Of a DNA stretch of 13,913 nt, positions 8,432 through 13,913 are shown in pieces. A model generated the notes under the pieces. It was given only the letters and a program-made list of their open reading frames with translations, was not told the DNA's origin and did not search any database. The DNA is from an uncultured Dialister sp. (GTDB lineage: Bacteria; Bacillota; Negativicutes; Veillonellales; Dialisteraceae): positions 1 to 13,913 of the forward strand of contig NZ_UPZP01000058.1 in NCBI RefSeq assembly GCF_900538805.1, in the 5' to 3' direction. Position 1 is the first letter of the stretch, and the number at the start of each line of letters is the position of its first letter. The position numbers and the translations under genes are program-made.

Positions 8432-8440
8432 ATTATAACA
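8432..8440 (-). promoter_or_regulatory. Extended -10 promoter of the cas10-csm operon
   Basis: On the minus strand this reads TGTTATAAT, a perfect TATAAT with the extended -10 TGn. The hexamer 17 bp upstream (TAGCTA) is a poor -35, which extended -10 promoters tolerate. It lies in the 113-bp gap between the last repeat of array 2 and the cas10 start and would give a leader of about 45 nt. Read-through from array 2 could add to operon expression, as I see no terminator in the gap. Confidence 0.65.
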
Positions 8441-8493
8441 TGGCAACATGAAGATAGCTACCATTGACTAAAAATTGGTAAAGGACAGGAAAC

Positions 8494-9111
8494 CGTATCG
8501 TCCCCATGTGTGGGGATTCTTTTTTCACTCAAAAGTACGAAAAGACAGGGAGGAATCTCAGCTATAAGTTTTCGTCCCCATGCATGGGGATTCTTTTTTC
8601 ACTGGGGGCCTACACCTATACACTACATAGATATTCTTTGAAGTTTTCGTCCCCATGTATGGGGATTCTTTTTTCACAAGACGCAGACAACAACCAACGA
8701 GAAAAGCCGCCCTAGTTTTCGTCCTCATGTTTGGGGATTCTTTTTTCACCGCACACAAAGGAATTCATTGAAGAACGTCTTGACGATTGTTTTCGTCCCC
8801 ATGTGTGGGGATTCTTTTTTCACATGGGAGATTGAAAGAGGTATAAAAGAAAATGACAGAAGGTTTTCGTCCCCATGTGTGGGGATTCTTTTTTCACCAC
8901 CCCTGCAGGAGCTTAGTCTCTACAAAGATGCACCAGTTTTCGTCCCCATGTGTGGGGATTCTTTTTTCACATGCATTTAATAAAGCAATGAAGGAAGAAC
9001 AGTTGTTTTCGTCCCCATGTGTGGGGATTCTTTTTTCACTGGGCTAAATTTATCAAAGAAAATTACCATCCGGAAAGTTTTCGTCCCCATGTGTGGGGAT
9101 TCTTTTTTCAC
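8494..9111 (-). CRISPR. CRISPR array 2 (type III-A), complete, nine repeats and eight spacers
   Basis: Repeats of 35 bp start at 8494, 8568, 8643, 8715, 8789, 8863, 8936, 9005 and 9077. The eight spacers are 34-40 nt long. The repeat is the same as in array 1 apart from the hairpin loop. The five repeats nearest the leader (8789-9111) share one loop variant. The older ones show three further variants, and 8715-8749 has a stem mutation (CCTC for CCCC on the plus strand). The repeat at 8494 is degenerate at its outer edge (three changes in the first seven plus-strand bases), marking the leader-distal end. The array is transcribed leftward toward cas10. In most spacers a protein-like open frame can be read on the plus strand, for example WAKFIKENYHPE at 9040-9075. 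Confidence 0.98.
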
Positions 9112-9250
9112 AACAGGCCTGGGAGGCCCCATCGGATGAGCTCTCTATTGCCCTTTTGCGGCGGGGATTTCCAATTGATTAAGATTCTCATCATTTTCAC
9201 CCTTTGACCTTCTGTTTTCTCAGGTTTCATGCCTATCGGCGGGGATTTTC
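9112..9250 (-). promoter_or_regulatory. Leader of CRISPR array 2
   Basis: This 139-bp block sits next to the newest repeat and aligns ungapped with 333-471. It carries the same duplicated motif CGGCGGGGATTT at 9159-9170 and 9237-9248, 47 bp from the repeat and 78 bp apart, and a perfect 5-bp inverted repeat (GGCCT, GGG, AGGCC) at 9116-9128. Similarity to the other leader stops at 9250. The remaining 73 bp to the Nudix stop codon (9251-9323) are AT-rich without a convincing hairpin terminator. A TACAAT sequence on the minus strand there could be a -10 element, but its -35 spacing is poor. Confidence 0.85.
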
Positions 9251-9323
9251 TGAATATAGATTATCCGGACTGCAGGCAGGATGCTTTTCTATATTGTATC
9301 ATTCTCTTCTTTTACGGTCTATA

Positions 9324-9716
9324 TCAAAGAGAGTTCAGCCCCTTCACCCACTCCAGGGCTATCCTGTCCGCAGGAAGCCAGTCAATGGTGCCTAATTCTT
9401 CCCTTTCCACCCACCGGAAGGCAGAATGCTCCAGGATTGTGAGGGTGCCACCCACTACATGACAGAGGAAGCATTCCATGGTGAGGTGGAAATCGGGGTA
9501 GTCGTAATTGACGGTCCCCAGGAAATGGTCCACTGCGATATCCGCTGCCAGTTCTTCTTTGATTTCCCTCCGAAGGGCATCTTCCGGCGTTTCACCTTCT
9601 TTTATTTTGCCACCGGGGAATTCCCAGCGGCCTTTAAATTCTCCGTAGCCCCGGCAGGCGGTGAAGATTTGATTTCCTTCGGCAATCACTGCCGCCGCCA
9701 CATGGATGGTTTTCAT
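9324..9716 (-). CDS. Nudix hydrolase, MutT-like (deoxy)nucleoside triphosphate pyrophosphohydrolase
   Basis: A 130-aa cytoplasmic enzyme with a Nudix box at residues 36-58: G36, E42, R50-E51, E54-E55. These are the metal-binding and catalytic positions, and all are present. The conserved glycine near the end of the box is alanine (A57), a change tolerated in some MutT-like proteins. The pattern HVAAAVI at the N-terminus and the early [16 protein letters not shown] segment resemble 8-oxo-dGTP or CTP pyrophosphohydrolases of the MutT/NudG type, so nucleotide-pool cleaning is the likely role. The substrate cannot be fixed from sequence. The ATG overlaps the stop of the DUF1653 gene (ATGA), so the two are one transcription unit. 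It ends 73 bp before the leader of array 2. I see no sign that it belongs to the CRISPR system beyond its position. Confidence 0.88.
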   Translation of the reverse strand: MKTIHVAAAVIAEGNQIFTACRGYGEFKGRWEFPGGKIKEGETPEDALRREIKEELAADIAVDHFLGTVNYDYPDFHLTMECFLCHVVGGTLTILEHSAFRWVEREELGTIDWLPADRIALEWVKGLNSL

Positions 9717-9958
9717 CGCTCTGTCACCGGACTTTTCTTTTCAAAACGGTAATGCTGTGTCACTTCCGGATATTTTTTATGGTCCACTTCGGACATGAAC
9801 ATGGCGAGGGGACGGGCGTAGATACCGTAGTCGCCGTAGAGTGCTTTATATACCACCAGTTTTTCCCGCGTTTCGGTGTGGGTGGCGATGGCCAGGATTT
9901 CATAGTCGTGGTTTTTGAAATGGTGCCAGATTTCTCCGGGCTTTGGATTGTTTCTCAT
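9713..9958 (-). CDS. DUF1653 family protein
   Basis: An 81-aa protein matching the DUF1653 pattern: [48 protein letters not shown]. The family is small, widespread and of unknown biochemical function. Many members are fused or adjacent to Nudix-type genes, as here. The ATG at 9958 has AAAGGAG seven bases upstream, which settles the start. It is the first gene of a two-gene unit with the Nudix hydrolase, sharing a 4-bp overlap. No signal peptide or membrane segment is visible. Six 7-bp tandem repeats lie 24 bp upstream of its ATG. Confidence 0.88.
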   Translation of the reverse strand: MRNNPKPGEIWHHFKNHDYEILAIATHTETREKLVVYKALYGDYGIYARPLAMFMSEVDHKKYPEVTQHYRFEKKSPVTER

Positions 9959-9982
9959 GAGTGGGCTCCTTTGGGAAAATAG

Positions 9983-10024
9983 AGATTTGAGATTTGAGAT
10001 TTGAGAATTGAGAATTGAGGTTTG
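9983..10024. repeat. Six tandem 7-bp repeats upstream of the DUF1653-Nudix unit
   Basis: On the plus strand the units read AGATTTG three times, AGAATTG twice, then AGGTTTG, each exactly 7 bp. They end 24 bp before the DUF1653 start codon and about 10 bp beyond its ribosome binding site, so they lie in the 5' untranslated or promoter region. Seven-bp arrays can change copy number by slippage, but no functional effect is shown by the sequence. Confidence 0.9.
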
Positions 10025-10027
10025 ACA

Positions 10028-10138
10028 GGGCGGCGGGAAGCAGTAGTGTCAATTACCCGCTTTCCCGCCGAGCGGTATTTACCAGCTTATAAGTCACTAA
10101 CGTCATGTACCGAGATTCTTCACTGCGTTCAGAATGAC
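10028..10138. repeat. Extragenic repeat, copy A
   Basis: This 111-bp unit starts GGGCGGCGGG and ends with a segment reading TACCGAGATTCTTC, then ACTGCGTTCAGAATGAC. A second copy lies at 10279-10390. The terminal 35 bp or so are identical between the copies; the first 75 bp are diverged but alignable. Sequences with this ending are a common dispersed extragenic repeat in bacteria. The core has a short inverted repeat, ATTCT with AGAAT. No protein is encoded; the open frame through it is a by-product. Confidence 0.85.
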
Positions 10139-10200
10139 GCGACCGGTGGGAAGGGCTACGCTATAAGAAATGCCATGAAGCATTCTTTGCGTAGTGCAGG

Positions 10201-10276
10201 GAGATTTCTCGGCTCCCTTTCACTGGCTTCATGGAAAGAGGGATTCATAGCGGCTTGTGCCTCCGCTCGAAATGAC
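10201..10276. repeat. Diverged relative of the extragenic repeat between copies A and B
   Basis: The ends, GAGATTTCTCGG at the left and CCTCCGCTCGAAATGAC at the right, look like the two halves of a GAGATTTCTCG-type dispersed repeat pulled apart by about 45 bp of unrelated sequence. It lies between the two 111-bp copies and joins copy B directly through TGACAAGGGCGG. The rest of the intergenic stretch 9959-10438 holds no gene or clear promoter that I can support. Confidence 0.55.
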
Positions 10277-10278
10277 AA

Positions 10279-10390
10279 GGGCGGCGGGTGGCTGCAGCGT
10301 CATGCAGACGCTCTTCCCGCTGACTGGTAGTTACAGGCTTAGGAGTCATTAACAGCATGTACCGAGATTCTTCACTGCGTTCAGAATGAC
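10279..10390. repeat. Extragenic repeat, copy B
   Basis: Second copy of the unit at 10028-10138, 251 bp further right, 112 bp long and in the same orientation. The ending from CATGTACCGAGATTC to CAGAATGAC is identical in both. It lies 48 bp beyond the stop of the helicase gene. No T-rich intrinsic terminator is evident there, so this element may serve as the 3' end of that transcript; that is inference only. Confidence 0.85.
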
Positions 10391-10438
10391 ACGCAGAGCG
10401 GGAAGAATGGCTTTGCGATATCCCTATTTACTATTTCC

Positions 10439-13400
10439 TCACAAGACTCCGGCGCTGTCGGTCTTGGTGATGTACTTAGCGGGGATGGGGTGGTCCAGGT
10501 GGTAGATGATGGTGATGGGCTGGGAGCCTTCCCATCTCATGAGGTGGGCGGGGCCCAGGAAGGTGTAGGACATGGAGGATTTGTAGGCGTCCTGTTTGGC
10601 GCTGCGGACGAAGAGGAGGACGATGGAGCCGTTTTCCCGCTGGTGGATGTAGCGCTGGCCGGTTTTGGATTCCGGGGTGGTGGTGCTCTGGCTCTGCCAG
10701 TGGAAGGTGGATTTGTCCATGGAGTAGTCTTCGTAGAGGGTGGTGTCGGAGAATTCTTTTTCCGACTTATTGAGGGTTACAAGGAATACGTCGGTAGGCG
10801 TATTGACTACGTCGCTGTTTTCCGGGTTCAGGTATTTCACGCCTTCACGAATGCTTCCGGGCTTGGCGAATCCCAGGGCGGCGAAGATCTGGTCTCTGCT
10901 GTAGTTGCAGTAGACTTCCAGGGGCGTAACATAGGGAAGGCTGGCCGTTTCGGGGATAATATCGATGTAGTTGTACTGCCAGCGGAGCAGTTCTTTGATT
11001 TCCTTGGTCAGTTCCTTCTGCCCCTGAAAGCGGAGCACCGCTTCTTCCGGCGCGGTGCAGGTCCATTTGCCGCCTTCGGGATAGAGGGTGAGCTGCCACA
11101 TACGGAGGTATTTTTTCTCTATTTCATTGAAATGGTCTTTCATGTGATCAAAGCAGTTTTCCATGAAGGAAATCCATTTCGGCGAATCCATGGAGAGCAC
11201 CCGGGGCAGGCCTTTCCGGAGGACCTCTTCTTCTTCGGTTACCGGGAAATCGGGAATGAGTCCGGCATCTGCCAGGAGGCGGGCGTAGGTATGCTTTTCG
11301 TTATAAAAGGTGTGGGGATCAATGGCTGTAGCCTGGAAGAATTCTTCCAAGCTGGGAATGGCGCCGGAAGCGGCGGCCAGTTCCTTGACCATTTCCATGT
11401 AGAATTCATTTTTCCGAAGGCGGCTGTTAATGTTTTCCAGCACATGGCGGGCGGCGATTTCTTCCAGCTGGATGGAGCAGCCCTTGGGCACATGGGGAAA
11501 GCCTTCCTGGATTTCTTTTTTTATGACCACATGGCTTTTTCCCAGAAGAGAAGCATAGCGGGAGGCGAAGTCGTATTTCCTGTTGGCCTGGGCTACGAAA
11601 TCAAGGACCGTGAGGCAGTCTTTCTCAGGGAAGAGGCGCAGGCCGCGGCCCAGCTGCTGGAGGAAAATGGTCATGGAGTTGGTGGGCCTAAGGAAGAGCA
11701 CCGTATTCACCGCCGGAATGTCCACCCCTTCATTGAAGAGGTCCACTACGAAGATAATGGTGATTTCTCCGCTTTCCAGTTTCTGCTTTGCGTCATTTCT
11801 CACATTCTTCGGACTGTCTGCGTCCAGGGCCAGAGCTTTGATGCCCTGCTTGTTGAAATAGTCTGCCATGAAGTGGGCATGCTTTTTGGATACGCAGAAG
11901 CCCAGGGCCTTCACGTCACGAAGGTCCGCGGTGTACTGCTCCAGCGCCCGGCAGATAGCCCGGGCCCGCTGACTGGCCAGGGCGCCTTCACCGGTATACA
12001 CATTTTCCAGTTCTTCGATATCGTAATGGCCGCCGGTCCATTTGATATTGGAAAGGCTTACCGGATCGTCCACGCCGAAGTAATGGAAAGGACAGAGAAG
12101 GCGCCGTTCAATAGCGTCGGGAAGCCTGATTTCCGCGGCAATGTGGCCGCCGAAGTAGGGCAGAATGCTTTTCCCGTCCATGCGCTCCGGCGTGGCGGTG
12201 AGGCCCAGGAGGATTTTCGGATGGAACCAGGTCAAAAGTTTTTGATATCCCCTGGCCGCTGCATGATGGAATTCGTCCACTATAATCATGTCATAGTAGT
12301 GGGGATCCATCTTTTCCCAGAATTTCCGACTGTTGAAAGTCTGGATGGACATGAAAAGGTGCTCACTATGGGAAGCATGGTAATCTCCCACCGCCAGCTC
12401 CCCGAAATTGGGATCCTTCATCACCTGCCGGAAGCAGGAAATGCTCTGTTTCAGGATTTCTTCACGATGGGCAATGAAAAGGAGACGGGCATTCCCATGG
12501 CGGCTCTGGTAGAAATTGCGATAGTCGAAGGCAGAAATGGCAGTTTTCCCTGTGCCCGTGGCAGCCACCACCAGATTATACCAGCGGTCCTTCCCCAGTC
12601 TTTCCGTGCGAAGGGCGTCCAGCACCGCCTGCTGGTAGGGATAGGGCTCAATGTCAAAGGAATATGTGGTATCGCTCCCCTCCTCCTTTCGTCCCCTTTC
12701 CCTGTCGATAGCACGACTCAGTTTGTCATAGTCAGAAGATACGAAGGGCTGGAATTCGTCGGAATGCCAGTAGGTATCAAAGGTGGCCTTCATCTTGGCA
12801 ATGATTCCCGGCAGGTCCTGCTCCGTCACCTTCATATTCCACTCCATACCATCGGCGATGGCGGCGCGGGACAGATTGGAGGAACCTACGTAGGCCGTAG
12901 AAAATCCGCTGTCCCGGTAGAACATATAGGACTTCGCATGAAGCCTGGTTTCCTTTACATTATAGGAAATCCGCACCTCCGTATTCGGCAGCTCCGAAAG
13001 CACCTTCACCGCCTTGGGGTCAGTGGCGCCCATGTAGGTGGTGGTCACCACACGAAGATGGCCACCACCGGCAGTGAACCGGCGAAGGCAGGGCAGAATG
13101 AGAGACAGGCCGGAAAAACGGATAAAAGAAATCAGCATATCCATGCGGTCACAGGTCATGATTTCCCGGTTCAGCTCATGAATCATGGACACATCATTTC
13201 TGGAATTGGTAAAAAGGAAGGAATTCACCAGAGACGTGGCCGGCGCCTCCCATTTCCTCCGGGCAATCTTATTGGCCCGATGTTCCAGGGATTTCAGGAT
13301 AAACTGCTCTGCCGTCACATCATGGCCGGCCCCCAGATCGGCAATACGGGAAGCCAGCCGGTCCACCAGCTCATTCGTCAGCGCCAGCTCATCATTCACG

Positions 13401-13615
13401 CAGTGGTCATGGTTTTCGTCAGCAATATCCTTCAGGCAGATTCGAATCAGCTTCTCCAGGTAAGTGGATAAATACCCCACCGCCTCCTGGGCATCCACAT
13501 CCTCCCGGTCCGCCCATATTTCTTTATCCGCCAGCGCCTTCGCCAACTTCCGGTCAAAGCCCGTGGAAATGACCTTCTCGTATACTCCGTCCTTCAAATC
13601 AATGATGTCAGCCAT
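10439..13615 (-). CDS. PLD-nuclease/SF2-helicase protein with C-terminal DUF3427 domain
   Basis: A 1058-aa multidomain protein, probably acting on DNA in the cytoplasm. The N-terminal third holds one phospholipase-D-like nuclease motif (H226-A-K228, then GSSN at 244-247). The SF2 helicase core follows: Walker A AATGTGKT (351-358), DEFH (447-450), TAT (473-475), and QQLGRGLR (654-661) as motif VI with the arginine finger. The C-terminal part matches DUF3427, with YSRDQIFAALGF and FHWQSQSTTTPESKTGQRYI. Proteins with this architecture are common in genomic islands and are suspected phage or plasmid defence or DNA-repair nuclease-helicases; the function is not established. With a single HKD-type motif, a dimer would be needed for cleavage. 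The ATG at 13615 has AAGGGGG upstream and an extended -10 promoter. It is monocistronic here, with 480 bp of repeats before the next gene. Confidence 0.9.
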   Translation of the reverse strand: MADIIDLKDGVYEKVISTGFDRKLAKALADKEIWADREDVDAQEAVGYLSTYLEKLIRICLKDIADENHDHCVNDELALTNELVDRLASRIADLGAGHDVTAEQFILKSLEHRANKIARRKWEAPATSLVNSFLFTNSRNDVSMIHELNREIMTCDRMDMLISFIRFSGLSLILPCLRRFTAGGGHLRVVTTTYMGATDPKAVKVLSELPNTEVRISYNVKETRLHAKSYMFYRDSGFSTAYVGSSNLSRAAIADGMEWNMKVTEQDLPGIIAKMKATFDTYWHSDEFQPFVSSDYDKLSRAIDRERGRKEEGSDTTYSFDIEPYPYQQAVLDALRTERLGKDRWYNLVVAATGTGKTAISAFDYRNFYQSRHGNARLLFIAHREEILKQSISCFRQVMKDPNFGELAVGDYHASHSEHLFMSIQTFNSRKFWEKMDPHYYDMIIVDEFHHAAARGYQKLLTWFHPKILLGLTATPERMDGKSILPYFGGHIAAEIRLPDAIERRLLCPFHYFGVDDPVSLSNIKWTGGHYDIEELENVYTGEGALASQRARAICRALEQYTADLRDVKALGFCVSKKHAHFMADYFNKQGIKALALDADSPKNVRNDAKQKLESGEITIIFVVDLFNEGVDIPAVNTVLFLRPTNSMTIFLQQLGRGLRLFPEKDCLTVLDFVAQANRKYDFASRYASLLGKSHVVIKKEIQEGFPHVPKGCSIQLEEIAARHVLENINSRLRKNEFYMEMVKELAAASGAIPSLEEFFQATAIDPHTFYNEKHTYARLLADAGLIPDFPVTEEEEVLRKGLPRVLSMDSPKWISFMENCFDHMKDHFNEIEKKYLRMWQLTLYPEGGKWTCTAPEEAVLRFQGQKELTKEIKELLRWQYNYIDIIPETASLPYVTPLEVYCNYSRDQIFAALGFAKPGSIREGVKYLNPENSDVVNTPTDVFLVTLNKSEKEFSDTTLYEDYSMDKSTFHWQSQSTTTPESKTGQRYIHQRENGSIVLLFVRSAKQDAYKSSMSYTFLGPAHLMRWEGSQPITIIYHLDHPIPAKYITKTDSAGVL

Positions 13616-13642
13616 AGGAACCCCCTTGTGATTACTACCTGT

Positions 13643-13651
13643 ATTATACCA
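13643..13651 (-). promoter_or_regulatory. Extended -10 promoter of the helicase gene
   Basis: The minus strand reads TGGTATAAT, a perfect TATAAT with TGn, 27 bp upstream of the ATG at 13615. Hexamers at 17-18 bp spacing (CATCAT or TCATCA) are weak -35 matches. The predicted transcript start leaves about 20 nt before the start codon, enough for the AAGGGGG ribosome binding site. Confidence 0.6.
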
Positions 13652-13698
13652 GGGCTCATGGAGAAATGATGAAATATGTTTTCTTGTCTTCTATTACA

Positions 13699-13728
13699 CA
13701 AAAAAGGCATGACAATCTATGTCATGCC
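13699..13728 (-). terminator. Intrinsic terminator of a minus-strand gene outside the window
   Basis: An 8-bp perfect stem, GGCATGAC paired with GTCATGCC (arms 13721-13728 and 13706-13713), with a 7-nt loop, is followed on the minus strand by TTTTTTGTG. There is no T-run on the plus strand, so it works leftward only. No gene end is seen between it and the right edge, so the transcript it stops starts beyond 13913. It isolates the helicase promoter at 13643 from upstream transcription. Confidence 0.85.
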
Positions 13729-13789
13729 ACGCAAAAAACAGAAAAGCCTACCAGGGGAGTATCGGGGCAGCATCGGCTTAATGGCAGAG

Positions 13790-13902
13790 TCTGGTTTTAT
13801 AAGAACTTTCAGCCCCTACTGCGTCCCAGGGTTCCTTAAATAGCTCGCTATTCTCGTCACCCTGCTCCTTGTAGGGGCTGAAAGTTCAAGAATAAAATCA
13901 GA
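13790..13902. repeat. Long nested inverted repeat (structured intergenic element)
   Basis: Two perfect 17-bp arms, 13803-13819 and 13871-13887, are flanked by an outer 11-bp stem with one mismatch (13790-13800 with 13892-13902). Inside are two further stems, CAGGGT/ACCCTG (13827-13832, 13859-13864) and AATAG/CTATT around a CTCG loop (13839-13852). The internal loops between the inner stems are symmetric (6 and 6 nt). It could be a structured RNA in the 3' region of the upstream minus-strand transcript, or an extragenic palindromic element. The rest of 13616-13913 holds only the promoter and terminator described, and I see no gene in it. Confidence 0.8.
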
Positions 13903-13913
13903 CAGCCATCAAG

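Noticed and set aside
8441..8493. Possible leader to the left of array 2, giving rightward transcription
   Set aside because: The repeat at this end is degenerate, the sequence has no relative near array 1, and the ACGAAAAC tag fits only leftward transcription.
9752..9982. Plus-strand open frame opposite the DUF1653 gene
   Set aside because: It is the shadow of the DUF1653 gene, which has clear family similarity and a good ribosome binding site.
10047..10052. Perfect TTGACA on the minus strand upstream of the DUF1653-Nudix unit
   Set aside because: No acceptable -10 hexamer is found 16-18 bp downstream, and it lies in the extragenic repeat.
10022..10330. Open frame of 102 codons on the plus strand with the peptide TEILHCVQNDA
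   Set aside because: It is the translation of the extragenic repeats; the peptide comes from the repeat core and appears in many spurious predictions. There is no ribosome binding site.
10490..13471. Open frame of 993 codons on the plus strand
   Set aside because: It runs antisense through the helicase gene, lacks recognisable domains, and is explained by codon composition on the opposite strand.
13709..13843. Short plus-strand frame starting ATGACAATCTATGTC
   Set aside because: Its start lies in the terminator stem, there is no ribosome binding site, and it ends in the inverted repeat.

Overview
The window holds a complete type III-A (Csm) CRISPR-Cas locus, with every part on the minus strand, followed on the right by accessory genes. 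The organism is probably a Firmicute. Supporting signs are strong AGGAGG-type ribosome binding sites, extended -10 TATAAT promoters, a TTG start behind a good ribosome binding site, and mid-GC coding DNA around AT-rich arrays. The extragenic repeats carrying a GATTCTTCACTGCGTTCAGAATGAC-like core remind me of Negativicutes such as Dialister or Megasphaera. That placement is tentative.

Layout from left to right: CRISPR array 1 (9-332, continuing past the left edge), its leader (333-471), csm6, cas6, csm5, csm4, csm3, csm2 and cas10 (492-8380), the operon promoter near 8432-8440, CRISPR array 2 (8494-9111), and its leader (9112-9250). The order of transcription is therefore leader 2, array 2, cas10-csm2-csm3-csm4-csm5-cas6-csm6, leader 1, array 1. 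The genes overlap or nearly touch, so they form one translationally coupled operon. The repeat ends in ACGAAAAC, which fits the 8-nt type III crRNA 5' tag. This, the degenerate leader-distal repeat of array 2, and the two homologous leaders fix the orientation. No cas1, cas2 or reverse transcriptase is present, so adaptation would have to be supplied from elsewhere.

Cas10 keeps its HD motif, a zinc-binding cysteine set and the GGDD palm motif. Csm3 keeps the target-RNA-cutting Asp. Cas6 keeps a catalytic His candidate and the glycine-rich loop. Csm6 keeps CARF and HEPN (Rx4H) motifs. The system therefore looks competent for crRNA processing, target RNA cutting, DNA cleavage, cyclic oligoadenylate signalling and collateral RNA degradation.

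To the right lie a two-gene unit (Nudix hydrolase and a DUF1653 protein, sharing an ATGA overlap), an intergenic region of about 480 bp made of repeats (six 7-bp tandem units and two copies of a 111-bp element), and a 1058-aa PLD-nuclease/SF2-helicase/DUF3427 protein with its own extended -10 promoter. The right end has a minus-strand intrinsic terminator for a gene outside the window and a long nested inverted repeat.

I did not find a clearly unprecedented protein system. The less expected signals are: two ungapped homologous leaders with a duplicated motif at fixed spacing and a leader-repeat palindrome kept by a G-U change; repeat variants that differ only in the crRNA loop and sort by array; spacers that read like mRNA sense strand on the plus strand, including one with a ribosome binding site and ATG; and the structured element at the right edge.
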